A program made the translations under genes and the position numbers. From a virus, in IMG/VR virus record IMGVR_UViG_3300025128_006668, positions 61,402-125,401 of that record: a DNA stretch of 64,000 bases, one strand, 5' to 3'. Positions 37,875 through 46,592 of this stretch are shown one piece after another. A model generated the notes under the pieces. The model ran no database searches. It was not told the DNA's origin and was given only the letters and a program-made list of their open reading frames with translations. How positions within the stretch are numbered: the stretch's first letter is position 1; each line of letters starts with the position of its first letter.

Positions 37875-38930
37875 TTATCCTCCTCTCCTAGAGTTTTTTA
37901 GTTCTTCCATCATTTGTTTTCTTAATTGTAATTTGACATCGCTAAGTTCCATGTCATCAACCTGACCCTTGTTTTTCACTTCTAACTCTTTACTCTTTAA
38001 CTTCATCCTCTCGTTATGTTCATTTATGTTAAATATTCTACTTGCGTCGGACTTGGTCTCTGCCATAACAAACACCTCATTTCCCTTCTGATCAATAGCT
38101 TTGTCCACAGACTTCTTCTCTCTTGACTTTTTCATTTTTTCTTGCTCTTTGAGCATCCATCCATCGAACATATCATCATCTTCAAACACGTCCTCAGGAG
38201 GGGAGTCTGGACTTTGGAAGGCGTTGTCATACATTTTGGAGTACGACATAATGACTCTCTGTAGTGCATTCAAGCTACCTACTGGTGCGCTAAATGGTCC
38301 TGATTTACCTCCAGCATTCCAGAAAGATTTCCAAGGCTCGTTTCTTGATATCTCTCTAAGACTGCTAAACAGATGCGTAAAGCTACCGCTCCAAGCAGAT
38401 GCTGCTTCCTGAAGTATTCTAGAAGAAGAAGCATAAACATCTGAGTGAGTATATACATGAGACCCGTCAGACATATCAACTATCCTTAACGCTAGCACGA
38501 ACTGGTCAATTGAGGCTTCTGTAAAACCTTCTATCGTCAGACTATCAAAAGAATTTTTAGTCTCGGAAGATTCTTCAATGAGAGTCTTAAGGCCTTTTAT
38601 TCTAGACTTCAGCGACTTCACGGCTTTTGAGTTGAGCCTTGACTCAAATAAATTAATTTTATATCTTTCGAGCTCTTTCTCGGCTTCTTCAAGATGCGCG
38701 TTGTCGCTATCTGTCCATATACCTAGCTCGTGCAGTTTCTGCTTGGCCTGACTCCTTGTCATCATTTGCTGAAAGCGTAGATTATGAGTCTGCTTTTTTA
38801 CATAGAATTCTGCAAGCCGATGCATTTCTTGCGTTGCAGGAATTATTTTATAGAGCTTATTATCAAGTTCAAAGAAGCAAATCCCAGAAAGGATAAAAGA
38901 TACAGCTTCTTCCAGTTCCCTTTTTTCCAT
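37875..38930 (-). CDS. Probable tail assembly protein
   Basis: 351 aa, mainly helical. The start GICFFELDNKLYKIIPAT, the coiled-coil section (HLEEAEKELERYKINLFESRL...KSLKSRIKGLKTL) and the position between tail tube and tape measure are those of a tail assembly chaperone. Its general layout parallels the 331-aa gene. The C-terminus is highly charged. No enzyme motif. Confidence 0.5.
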   Translation of the reverse strand: MEKRELEEAVSFILSGICFFELDNKLYKIIPATQEMHRLAEFYVKKQTHNLRFQQMMTRSQAKQKLHELGIWTDSDNAHLEEAEKELERYKINLFESRLNSKAVKSLKSRIKGLKTLIEESSETKNSFDSLTIEGFTEASIDQFVLALRIVDMSDGSHVYTHSDVYASSSRILQEAASAWSGSFTHLFSSLREISRNEPWKSFWNAGGKSGPFSAPVGSLNALQRVIMSYSKMYDNAFQSPDSPPEDVFEDDDMFDGWMLKEQEKMKKSREKKSVDKAIDQKGNEVFVMAETKSDASRIFNINEHNERMKLKSKELEVKNKGQVDDMELSDVKLQLRKQMMEELKNSRRGG

Positions 38931-38988
38931 ATATAAATCCTAAATCCTAGTTCTGCTATATTATCCACTCGCCCAATGGCTATCGCTT

Positions 38989-39041
38989 CAAAAATAGCAG
39001 TTTGAGCCACGGAGAATATACTCCGTGACCCTAATCTGCTG
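38989..39041 (-). terminator. Branched terminator after the tail tube gene
   Basis: On the minus strand AGCAG (39040-39036) pairs with CTGCT (39000-38996), enclosing a perfect CACGGAG/CTCCGTG hairpin, and is followed by ATTTTTG. It lies 28 bases after the tail tube stop codon. Confidence 0.65.
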
Positions 39042-39068
39042 TTACAAACTAAGTCTTATTACTATGGA

Positions 39069-40175
39069 TTAACCACCCTTAAGACTTGGAATCCTACCGT
39101 TGCTTGCTCCACTTGGATCAGAGGACATTGTGGTGTCCGCCGAGTGCAAGACCGTGAAATCATTAAATGTTTGATAACTATAAGTAACAGTAGCGTTTCC
39201 ACCACCAGCGTCTCCTCCTCCGTAGCTTACGGAAGCAAGACGATTCTTTGTACCTAAGTCAAGCCCAAGACCTTCGCAAGTTGCGATAGCAATGGTTTGT
39301 TCTGAGGTGTTCTTATAGCCAGAGCATTCTACCGTACTTTTGTCGATAGCATTAATCATGTCACCACGATTTGCTGTTACTTCAAAGTCACATGTGACTT
39401 CTACTGGGAATGTAACTGTCTTAGCGTATGGACGCTTCATGCCAAGTCTGAAGATGTCTTCTCTACCAATATCACAAGAAACAGTAATGCTAGCAAGGTT
39501 GGTATTAGTTCTACCACCTTCAACTTGAAAATTATTGACTGTGCCAATTTCAGTTGGGAACGTAGATCCACCTATCCAGAGTTGCTCTCTTCTTGCTACT
39601 CCAAATTCTCCACTTGGAGTGTCACTGTTGCCACTGAATCCACCTGCAATCGAACCCGGAGTATACGTTATAGCACCTCCAGCGGTATTTGTAGCACCAG
39701 CGCCCCATGCCTTATAGTTTCCTACAAGGGTAACATCTTCTGTGAAATAATCATCCAGAGGGAAGTTGTAACCAACTGAAGAAACCTGCAAGCCTGACAT
39801 CTCCACCCAATATGATGGAGCTCCACCAGCTGCATTGTTAGCTTCGTCCCATATACCTAGCTGAACACGGCATTTACCCTGAACTCTTTTTTCGAGTTGA
39901 GGACCAGTGTCCGAAATTTCAGTTTGGTCTTTAGTAGTTGCACAATAAATAGGTTTGTAACCGTCTAAAACTTTAGACATTGTTACTTCAACATCAGGAA
40001 CACCTTCAATGTTCTCGTAGATAGCGAGCTGCCCGAGCTCAAAAGTTTGTTCTAGATTGAAGGTCGTTGTTATACCAACAGATTGGACGCCATGAATAGC
40101 TTCCATATCGGTACCAGAATTGGTTCCGACTGCGACCTGTTGTATAGCATAATAGATTCTATTATTACCGGCCAT
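39069..40175 (-). CDS. Major tail tube protein
   Basis: 368 aa. It begins MAGNNRIYYAIQQVAVG and has the pattern of phage tube proteins: short beta strands with VQSVGITTTFNLEQTFELG and a long strand pair (VSSVGYNFPLDDYFTEDVTLVG). Own upstream promoter-like motif, strong ribosome site (AGGAG) and own terminator suggest high expression. The order capsid, connectors, tube, chaperones, tape measure supports the call. No sheath gene is present beside it. Confidence 0.8.
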   Translation of the reverse strand: MAGNNRIYYAIQQVAVGTNSGTDMEAIHGVQSVGITTTFNLEQTFELGQLAIYENIEGVPDVEVTMSKVLDGYKPIYCATTKDQTEISDTGPQLEKRVQGKCRVQLGIWDEANNAAGGAPSYWVEMSGLQVSSVGYNFPLDDYFTEDVTLVGNYKAWGAGATNTAGGAITYTPGSIAGGFSGNSDTPSGEFGVARREQLWIGGSTFPTEIGTVNNFQVEGGRTNTNLASITVSCDIGREDIFRLGMKRPYAKTVTFPVEVTCDFEVTANRGDMINAIDKSTVECSGYKNTSEQTIAIATCEGLGLDLGTKNRLASVSYGGGDAGGGNATVTYSYQTFNDFTVLHSADTTMSSDPSGASNGRIPSLKGG

Positions 40176-40213
40176 TATAAATCTCCTAAATTAAAAGATA
40201 CGTATCTACTCAA

Positions 40214-40224
40214 CAATACACCAT
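40214..40224 (-). promoter_or_regulatory. Candidate late promoter (ATGGTGTATTG) of the tail tube gene
   Basis: Minus-strand ATGGTGTATTG lies directly after the stop of the 320-aa gene and about 46 bases before the tail tube start. It matches sites upstream of the genes at 43117, 46548 and 48766. Confidence 0.4.
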
Positions 40225-41187
40225 TTAAGCCATAAATACTTCAAAACTTACCCTTACTGTACCTTGATGTAGTCTCTGGGTAAGAGATTGCATTTCTGTG
40301 ACCGAAATATCGGTAAATCTAGCCTTTTTGTACCTATACTGTTCAGTTTCTACTATGTCATCATAGTTTAATGGAGAAGTGGTTTTCATACCTCTGTAAT
40401 CAAGAGGGAATACTCCACTGTCTGCCAAAGTGTTGCTATTATACAGCCATATAGTGCTGTCTTTCTGCAGAGTAAGAATATCAACTATCTGGTTTCTCCA
40501 CCATCTGTCCTCTGCAAGAACGTGGAAGAGCATGTCTTGTTTTATAATTTGGGAAGTATTGCCCATTTGGTAGGGCTGCATCCGTCTACGAGAAACAGTT
40601 TCGACAACAACAGCAGGCATCTGGACTCTATGATTTGCCAGTATTCCCCATGAACCAGAGCCAGAAAGGAGATAACTAGGATCATCTACTCTAAGTGAAT
40701 CATACTGTAACTCGTCCCACCAAGGCGCTTGATCTGCTATGTAAGTCTGAACATTTCTATAACTGTACTCGGCCTGAACTGTGCTGGAGGTTGATATAGC
40801 TGAGTCAAACACCACTCTACCATTAGGATAGTCATAATGGTGTGAAAATGCACCTTCTCCAGTTGTCTTGTAAGAGCTATCCACATAGACTCCTGAAACT
40901 TGAACCGGATTGTATCCTGAATACGAAGTACCTGTTTCCCATACCCAATCCTTTCTTGAAGATTCCCATACTTGACCATCCGTATATGCAGGGTCTTGCA
41001 CTGCTCTCAATCTGTCAAATGTACCTCCCCACGCTCCAGAGGTAGGAATTGTTACATCGGTCCAGCCACCAATACCGAGCATGCCCCAATCTATATACCA
41101 TTTTAGATTCGACTCAAGCTCAGAATTGAGAAGACTATTACCAACTTCTGTTACTTTCTGAAATTTTGTATATGGAGGACAGCTCAT
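40225..41187 (-). CDS. Virion structural protein (connector/tail completion region)
   Basis: 320 aa, beta-rich and aromatic (WYIDWGMLGIGGWTDV; YPNGRVVFDSAI). No enzymatic motif. It lies between the neck genes and the tail tube, where tail completion or collar proteins are coded. It overlaps no gene and starts one base after the next upstream stop. Confidence 0.55.
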   Translation of the reverse strand: MSCPPYTKFQKVTEVGNSLLNSELESNLKWYIDWGMLGIGGWTDVTIPTSGAWGGTFDRLRAVQDPAYTDGQVWESSRKDWVWETGTSYSGYNPVQVSGVYVDSSYKTTGEGAFSHHYDYPNGRVVFDSAISTSSTVQAEYSYRNVQTYIADQAPWWDELQYDSLRVDDPSYLLSGSGSWGILANHRVQMPAVVVETVSRRRMQPYQMGNTSQIIKQDMLFHVLAEDRWWRNQIVDILTLQKDSTIWLYNSNTLADSGVFPLDYRGMKTTSPLNYDDIVETEQYRYKKARFTDISVTEMQSLTQRLHQGTVRVSFEVFMA

Positions 41188-41832
41188 TTAAAGTACCTTT
41201 GTTACTTCCCTTCTTACAATTACATCTATTTCATCTTGTATGTTTTCCAACGCCCTTGTAGCAAAATTATCATTTGCCGTGCCCTGTGCTTGTGCAGGCA
41301 CTTTCCAGCTTGCGTTCTCTCTTTTTACCATGATTCCTCCTTTAGTCCTTCCAAATCTAGAAGGCTTAAACGAGTAACTGTTGACTATAGGGCGGTCTCC
41401 TTCAAGAAGCAACCATCTTAGCCAAGGAAGAGAAACCCCTTTTTCTGTAGTAAAGTCAGCAGCCGGCAATGATAACGCCATACCGTAGTCTTTATCTACA
41501 AAATCAATTATAATACCCCCAAAGTCTGATAATGCTTTTACATAAGTGACTTCAATCGAATCAGCCCACAGCTCAATAATAGACGCGATCCTAGACGCTC
41601 CATCGGGAAGGCCTAGCTGTACTCTTAAAGGGCCTGAAGCTATAGACTGAACTTCTGGGGCAGTCATTAACCGATCCTGAACTAGTGTCTGGAGAGCAAA
41701 CTCTATTGACTCTGTTATTAGATTCATAGACGACATAAGCCTTTTGCTTATTTCTTTTTTAACGTCTTGCTCAAACTTCTTCTCCCATCCAGATTCTAGC
41801 CTAATTTCAAACATTAATTTGTTCTTCTCCAA
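41188..41832 (-). CDS. Neck/head-tail joining protein
   Basis: 214 aa. Helical N-terminus (FEQDVKKEISKRLMSSMNLITESIEFALQ), then strands and a basic KPSRFGRTKGGIMVKR segment. Position after a head-tail connector gene suggests an HK97 gp10-like or tail-terminator role. It overlaps the preceding gene by 19 bases. Confidence 0.5.
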   Translation of the reverse strand: MEKNKLMFEIRLESGWEKKFEQDVKKEISKRLMSSMNLITESIEFALQTLVQDRLMTAPEVQSIASGPLRVQLGLPDGASRIASIIELWADSIEVTYVKALSDFGGIIIDFVDKDYGMALSLPAADFTTEKGVSLPWLRWLLLEGDRPIVNSYSFKPSRFGRTKGGIMVKRENASWKVPAQAQGTANDNFATRALENIQDEIDVIVRREVTKVL

Positions 41833-42341
41833 TTACAAAAGACGAACTCGTTATTACCAAAGCCTACTGGCTGTGGATCAGATATTCTTTCAAACTTATG
41901 ATGACCATAGTTCGATATATCTATAGATGTCTGAAGCTCCTTAGCTCTTTTTAGCTTAGGTGTCAATTCTTTTTTGGCAATCGTTTGGATTGTGCCGTCA
42001 GGATCATTTACGGAAACGCCCAAGTCCATAAACTGTGAATAATCATATATAACCCCAAGACTCACGTTCTCAGAAGATATAGTTGGCTTCTTACCTTGCC
42101 CGTGACATATAGGGCACATACCACCATTCCTAAAAGGAACAGGGCCTCCATGCTGATATCTATTTGATGATTTTTTGCCTATTGGGTCATACGTACAATT
42201 AACACAGTCTTCCCATTTGGTAACACCAAAGAAGAGCGTGCACTGAACAGTTAAGGCAGTGTCTTCTAGCAATGATCCGATAGCATTGTTAAACAGACTT
42301 TTCATTTCGTCTGTTATAATTCCGGAAAATGGATTAACCAT
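41814..42341 (-). CDS. Head-tail connector protein with zinc-binding cysteines
   Basis: 175 aa. C46-x2-C49 (CVNCTYDP) and C76-x2-C79 (CPICHGQG) form a likely zinc site inside a connector-sized protein. It lies between a head completion gene and a neck gene. The glycine-rich CHGQG turn resembles DnaJ-type zinc loops. Structural role inferred. Confidence 0.55.
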   Translation of the reverse strand: MVNPFSGIITDEMKSLFNNAIGSLLEDTALTVQCTLFFGVTKWEDCVNCTYDPIGKKSSNRYQHGGPVPFRNGGMCPICHGQGKKPTISSENVSLGVIYDYSQFMDLGVSVNDPDGTIQTIAKKELTPKLKRAKELQTSIDISNYGHHKFERISDPQPVGFGNNEFVFCNWRRTN

Positions 42342-42351
42342 TGTTTACCTC

Positions 42352-42564
42352 TTAACTAGTGCAAGGAGGGCAACCTGTGAACATGTTTTCGTAAGTAGCA
42401 TTTATAGTTCCAGTAGTAGGAACAGAAGCCATTGTATCGTCTAAAGCTCCCCTTATAACATAATTGCTTGTACCCGCATCCGCAGGGGCTCCTTTTGGAC
42501 TTTGTACAACAATACTGCCGTTTTGGATAGGATTAGAACCGTCAACCTTATCTACTATAGCCAT
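42352..42564 (-). CDS. Small head protein
   Basis: 70 aa, Gly/Thr/Ser-rich, beta-type (NGSIVVQSPKGAPADAG; TTGTINATYENMFTGC) with C-terminal CPPC. It has a clear ribosome site (AAAGGTAAATAAA). Size and context suggest a capsid-associated or connector accessory protein. Confidence 0.5.
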   Translation of the reverse strand: MAIVDKVDGSNPIQNGSIVVQSPKGAPADAGTSNYVIRGALDDTMASVPTTGTINATYENMFTGCPPCTS

Positions 42565-42589
42565 TTTTATTTACCTTTATAAATTATTG

Positions 42590-43117
42590 TTAATCTCTTC
42601 CAATCTGAGGTGGTACATTACTACCGCCAGCATGACTCGTAGGGTCATAGTCGTTAGAGACAAATGGACTCATTAAGACCCTTATTATCTGCTTGCCTTT
42701 ATAACTAAAGTTATACTCATTTTTTAGTTCCTCGTATGTTTGACAAGGGCCTAAATTCAGTAACGCTCCGAGCTGCACACCATAACTACTAGTCTGTAAA
42801 GATGCCGGCCCAAGTCTAGCAGTAACACCTTGAAGAAGTGCTCTAGTTCTAAAGTTACCTGTATCAGCCATGCAAGCCGCCTTAAGAACAACCAGAGATA
42901 TAAAATCAATCCCGTCTAAGGATACAGTAGCAGGATCTGGAGTGACTGTTTCTAGTGTCACGTCTACAGTATAATCTGTAGCGAAATTTACTTCTACAGG
43001 CAGAAAGTATGCAGAAGTTGATAGTAGACTATTAAGTCTCGAATCCGTATACGTAGAACTAGAAGGGTCGTTAAGCATAGTTCTAAGCATAGTTCTTCCA
43101 ATTGTCTTCCAGCTCAT
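42590..43117 (-). CDS. Head completion/connector protein
   Basis: 175 aa. N-terminal helices (WKTIGRTMLRTMLNDPSS; YTDSRLNSLLSTSAYFL) and a later helix (LVVLKAACMADTGNF) match the general pattern of gp6/gp15-like adaptor proteins that bind the portal. It is the first gene after the capsid terminator and has its own promoter-like motif. Confidence 0.55.
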   Translation of the reverse strand: MSWKTIGRTMLRTMLNDPSSSTYTDSRLNSLLSTSAYFLPVEVNFATDYTVDVTLETVTPDPATVSLDGIDFISLVVLKAACMADTGNFRTRALLQGVTARLGPASLQTSSYGVQLGALLNLGPCQTYEELKNEYNFSYKGKQIIRVLMSPFVSNDYDPTSHAGGSNVPPQIGRD

Positions 43118-43152
43118 ATTTGTCTCCTATAAAATAAAATGTTCTTCTAAAA

Positions 43153-43165
43153 CAATATACACCAA
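43153..43165 (-). promoter_or_regulatory. Candidate late promoter (TTGGTGTATATTG)
   Basis: Minus-strand TTGGTGTATATTG follows at once on the T-run of the capsid-gene terminator and lies about 46 bases upstream of the connector gene start at 43117. Confidence 0.4.
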
Positions 43166-43214
43166 AAAAAAGAGCCGCCTTAAGCAACCAATGGTCACAA
43201 AAAGCGGCTTTTTG
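43163..43214 (-). terminator. Terminator after the major capsid gene
   Basis: On the minus strand AGCCGC (43209-43204) pairs with GCGGCT (43178-43173), loop of 25 bases, followed by CTTTTTTTT. It lies 17 bases after the capsid stop codon. Confidence 0.75.
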
Positions 43215-43230
43215 TTAGAAAAGATATATC

Positions 43231-44247
43231 TTAGAACGCGCCCAAGATTACTCTTCTATTGTCAAGAGCAGCAAAACCTTGCTCAGCCCAACCGTAGAAA
43301 CCAGCTCTTTTCTGACGATGCAATGTATCATCTTCAAAGATCTGAACTTCCTGTCGGATTGGCATAACAAAACTATCTTGATTTCTTTGATCAAGACCTA
43401 CAACGAACTGTTTCTTAGCTACTCCGGGATTCGGAAGTGTAGCCGTGAGGTCGTTCAGTAGGTAGTTCTGATATTCCTGACCTTCTCCGAGCTCATCAAG
43501 AGTATGAATGTTTACTTGGAAGATCCGACTCAAGAGTCCGCCTTCACGAGTAATCAATTCTCTTCTTGTGATATCATCGACTTCATCTACGCCCCAGTTT
43601 CTGATGTCTTCGACACCTTCTGGACTGATGTAGAGGTCAGTTAGTTCCCCTCGGTTAACCGAGGTGCTATTGCCGCCACCATTTCTTCTAACGATGGTTT
43701 TTAGCAAAGATACAAGTCTCTTAGAGAAGTATCCTGCCGATGCATCTGGATCATACACAGTGATATTACGATTTCTAGCTGCAGCCAGAATTGTATGCCA
43801 GCCATCGTCGTTCATCTTTTTGACAAACTGCGATTGCATAACATCCATTGCTCTGCCAACAACATCCCATCTTGCGTCCCTAGCATACTTAAGCAAGTAG
43901 TCAATTGAAGCGCCAACGTCATAAGTTGGGACCATTACATAGTCACCTTCTACATGTCGTTCTGGAATACGTCCGTGATTAGGGATGGTATAAGCGACAA
44001 ATTCTTTCTCAGTTCCGGGAGCAATGAAATCCAACGGGAATTCAGTACTAGCACCGGGCGCAAGGCGAATAGGTTCGAAAATACCATCGAGAATATCACC
44101 ACTTAAGACTCCTTTTCGGAGAGGAAGCTCTAGTGCTTTCGCAAGTTCAGCGGTTGCGCTTAGAGACTCTTCTCTGACCAATGAACCTGCTTGACGCAGT
44201 AGTTCATTCATCTCTGGAGTCGGTTCGAATAACTTTCTTGTAGTCAT
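43231..44247 (-). CDS. Major capsid protein
   Basis: 338 aa. Size, position (after protease/scaffold and decoration genes, before connectors) and pattern fit an HK97-fold capsid protein: helical N-terminus, a spine-like helix (GRAMDVMQSQFVKKMNDDGWHTILAAARN) and a beta-rich C-terminus (SFVMPIRQEVQIFEDDTLHRQKRAGFYGW). Its own terminator and strong ribosome site suggest high expression. Confidence 0.85.
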   Translation of the reverse strand: MTTRKLFEPTPEMNELLRQAGSLVREESLSATAELAKALELPLRKGVLSGDILDGIFEPIRLAPGASTEFPLDFIAPGTEKEFVAYTIPNHGRIPERHVEGDYVMVPTYDVGASIDYLLKYARDARWDVVGRAMDVMQSQFVKKMNDDGWHTILAAARNRNITVYDPDASAGYFSKRLVSLLKTIVRRNGGGNSTSVNRGELTDLYISPEGVEDIRNWGVDEVDDITRRELITREGGLLSRIFQVNIHTLDELGEGQEYQNYLLNDLTATLPNPGVAKKQFVVGLDQRNQDSFVMPIRQEVQIFEDDTLHRQKRAGFYGWAEQGFAALDNRRVILGAF

Positions 44248-44265
44248 TTCTAATCTATCTCCTAT

Positions 44266-44730
44266 TTAAACGATGTTAATTTCGACTTTAACATACCCGT
44301 CTGCATCTTTAACAGAAAGGAATCTACCGATTTGAGTGGCGCCAGTATCTTGGTCAGGGGTAATAAGCCCGTTGGCCATAGGATAGGCTGGTGTGCCCGC
44401 AGCGATAGTGGCGGAAGGAGATCCTTCTACCATGTTAGTAACAACTGTACCACGACGAAGCAATAGGACTTTACCGCCCTTTTGAACTTCATCTTTGTGG
44501 AAATTAATGTGTTGACGAGTTAGATCAAGGTTAACTACGTCATTCAGTAACAGACCAGCAGGTAAATCACCGGAGCCCCCAGTGGCAACAATAACGGCAG
44601 CATTGCTATCGTCCATTGAGGCCCCAGAGCCAGCAGTGCTGTGGGTTACAACAACCCCTCTTTCACCTGTTTCGTTCATGAAAAAGCTGAGATCTGTTAG
44701 ATGTTCAACTCTATCTGGTTTAAGTGCCAT
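44266..44730 (-). CDS. Capsid decoration protein
   Basis: 154 aa, small and beta-rich, with glycine turns and valine strands (RGVVVTHSTAGSG; GGKVLLLRRGTVVTNMV). It lies directly before the capsid gene, the usual place of gpD/head-stabilising proteins. No motif beyond that. Confidence 0.65.
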   Translation of the reverse strand: MALKPDRVEHLTDLSFFMNETGERGVVVTHSTAGSGASMDDSNAAVIVATGGSGDLPAGLLLNDVVNLDLTRQHINFHKDEVQKGGKVLLLRRGTVVTNMVEGSPSATIAAGTPAYPMANGLITPDQDTGATQIGRFLSVKDADGYVKVEINIV

Positions 44731-44744
44731 TTAAGTTCTCCCTC

Positions 44745-45479
44745 TTAATCTTCTGAGTTTAAAACATACGAATTCACCCAGCTCTGTAGGCCTGCACGAA
44801 CCGTCTCTGTTCCATCTTCAATATCGTCAGAAGGAACTGCTAAGTCCACTTCTTCTTCAACTGAAGCTGTCTCTAAGACTTCTTCATCAACCTCTTCGCT
44901 CGCTTCAGATTCTTCGACCTCTTTCTTCTTTTTCTTTTTGTCTTTATCGTCATGATATTTCATGCCGGACTCCAAGTTTTCTTCGGTCTCAGTTTCTTCA
45001 GCTTCGGTGGTAAAAGAATCGCTAGCTTCGTCAGCTTCTGAAACCGTTTTCAGTGCTGCAATAGTGCTAACAATATCTTGAAACTGTTCATCTGAAAGGG
45101 AAGCAAAAGTTTCCAGCTTAGAATCTACTTCATCTTCACTGATACCAGCTTCAATGAGACTAGATGCTCTGCTTTGTCTTTTCTTTTCCTCTTCCAAACT
45201 TGCGATAGCGTCTTCAGCTATCTTACGTGCTTCTGCCTCTTCAGCAACTTTAGACAACAAGTCTTCTTTCGCTGTATTGGCTTCTTCTAGATCAGCTTGA
45301 GCCGATGCTAAAGATTCAGAAAGAGCTTCAACTGTCTGATTAAGTTCAGCCAGCTCGCCTTCCATCTTCTCAACATTGGCATTTGAGAGTTTACTCAAAA
45401 GCTCTTTGTTTTCTTCTTGAACAGAAGAAAGAGCTTCCTTTAACTCCCTTACCTGATCATTTAAAAAGTCGTTGGACAT
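44745..45479 (-). CDS. Nested in-frame scaffold protein (Nu3-like), internal start
   Basis: An ATG at 45479 in the frame of the protease gene is preceded by AAGAGGAGAAG, 7 bases away, one of the best ribosome sites in the late block. The product (244 aa, starting MSNDFLNDQV) would contain only the coiled-coil scaffold and the acidic tail. The arrangement equals lambda C/Nu3. Confidence 0.6.
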   Translation of the reverse strand: MSNDFLNDQVRELKEALSSVQEENKELLSKLSNANVEKMEGELAELNQTVEALSESLASAQADLEEANTAKEDLLSKVAEEAEARKIAEDAIASLEEEKKRQSRASSLIEAGISEDEVDSKLETFASLSDEQFQDIVSTIAALKTVSEADEASDSFTTEAEETETEENLESGMKYHDDKDKKKKKKEVEESEASEEVDEEVLETASVEEEVDLAVPSDDIEDGTETVRAGLQSWVNSYVLNSED

Positions 45480-46358
45480 AAGATTCTTCTCCTCTTGTGG
45501 TTCCACTTTAGAAAGAATTTCTTTTTCTACTTTAGATGATACACCATTTTGTTTAGAAAACAGGTTTTTTGCAACAGAAGCTCCAGCAAAATCAAAGATA
45601 TGACCACGATCAAAAATGACACTATCCGGATTAGCGGGCTTTTCAACAAAGCCTTTACCCGAGAAGGTGATATTTCTAAGCAGTCTACCTACCTTGTGAC
45701 CTTGGTACTCACCAGTACCTCCATACGCTCTTAAATGTCTTGATAAGAACGAGGTGTCTTCACTTCTAGCTATTATCTTATTCTCTTCGCTAGGTGTTCT
45801 AACAGCATAATCAAAGCCTCTAAAGATACACTCCATAGAGACAAACATATTCCCTTCTTCTATTTTTCTTATTAAGTCCTCTGCTCTAGCTTTATATTCA
45901 GGATCTTGCCACTGTCTGTATATAACAGAAGAAACCAGTATATGGTAATTGTCTGGTAGCTCATTGGCTTCTGTTGTTTCATTGATAAGTTTAAACTCAT
46001 CATCAACAGCCCAGCTACCTATAATTCCACCTACTATCTTTTTTTCGTCGTGCTCTAAATTTGCCGGTTTGAATTTAGGAGTATTCTTTGCTTCCCAAAT
46101 TTCACCTTTTGCAAAAACGTCATCATTTCTATTCCAAGAAGAAGTAACTAAAATAGAAAAGGTGTGATAAATATCTAAATCTTTTACCCCACCTTGAGCT
46201 AGCATATCTGACATCTTCAGCTTACATGAATTAAGTACTGAAGGTTTGAAGCTATCTGGCTCAAAAAGAGGCGATGCATAAGCTATGGAAGCTTGACTCT
46301 TTATTAGGTCACCTATTCCATCTGCTATCTCTGATTTGTATATTGCAATTTTGCTCAT
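44745..46358 (-). CDS. Prohead protease with C-terminal scaffold region
   Basis: 537 aa. Residues 1-270 resemble gp21-type prohead proteases: LEHDEKKIVGGIIGSW (H103), then MFVSMECIF (S174, E176). From about residue 290 the chain becomes a long coiled coil (VRELKEALSSVQEENKELLSKL; LASAQADLEEANTAKEDL) followed by an acidic C-terminus, typical of scaffold. An internal start at codon 294 would produce the scaffold alone. It lies between portal and decoration genes. Confidence 0.78.
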   Translation of the reverse strand: MSKIAIYKSEIADGIGDLIKSQASIAYASPLFEPDSFKPSVLNSCKLKMSDMLAQGGVKDLDIYHTFSILVTSSWNRNDDVFAKGEIWEAKNTPKFKPANLEHDEKKIVGGIIGSWAVDDEFKLINETTEANELPDNYHILVSSVIYRQWQDPEYKARAEDLIRKIEEGNMFVSMECIFRGFDYAVRTPSEENKIIARSEDTSFLSRHLRAYGGTGEYQGHKVGRLLRNITFSGKGFVEKPANPDSVIFDRGHIFDFAGASVAKNLFSKQNGVSSKVEKEILSKVEPQEEKNLMSNDFLNDQVRELKEALSSVQEENKELLSKLSNANVEKMEGELAELNQTVEALSESLASAQADLEEANTAKEDLLSKVAEEAEARKIAEDAIASLEEEKKRQSRASSLIEAGISEDEVDSKLETFASLSDEQFQDIVSTIAALKTVSEADEASDSFTTEAEETETEENLESGMKYHDDKDKKKKKKEVEESEASEEVDEEVLETASVEEEVDLAVPSDDIEDGTETVRAGLQSWVNSYVLNSED

Positions 46359-46362
46359 TCAA

Positions 46363-46548
46363 TTATCTCCAAAAAGGAGGTTTTGGTTGTTCATTATTCT
46401 CAGCTGGTGCTTCGGCTGGTGCTTCCTCTGCCGACTCGTTAACAGGCGGAGCCTCAGGAGCTGGAGCTGGAGGTGAATCATTGCCACAATCAACACAATC
46501 ATCCGGGTCCGGGTATGTGTCCGGGGTAAGCTTTCTTACTACCGTCAT
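46363..46548 (-). CDS. Small proline/alanine-rich protein
   Basis: 61 aa. CVDCG near residue 18, then a Pro-Ala-Glu-rich stretch to the C-terminal KPPFWR. It lies between portal and protease genes, with AAGGAGAG 5 bases before its start. Probably a minor head protein. No family recognised. Confidence 0.5.
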   Translation of the reverse strand: MTVVRKLTPDTYPDPDDCVDCGNDSPPAPAPEAPPVNESAEEAPAEAPAENNEQPKPPFWR

Positions 46549-46581
46549 TTTTCTCTCCTTATAAAAAGTTTCGTCTAATTA

Positions 46582-46592
46582 AATACACCATT
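46582..46592 (-). promoter_or_regulatory. Candidate late promoter (ATGGTGTATTT)
   Basis: Minus-strand AATGGTGTATTT at the stop codon of the portal gene, about 42 bases before the 61-aa gene start. Same motif as at 40214, 43153 and 48801. Confidence 0.4.
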
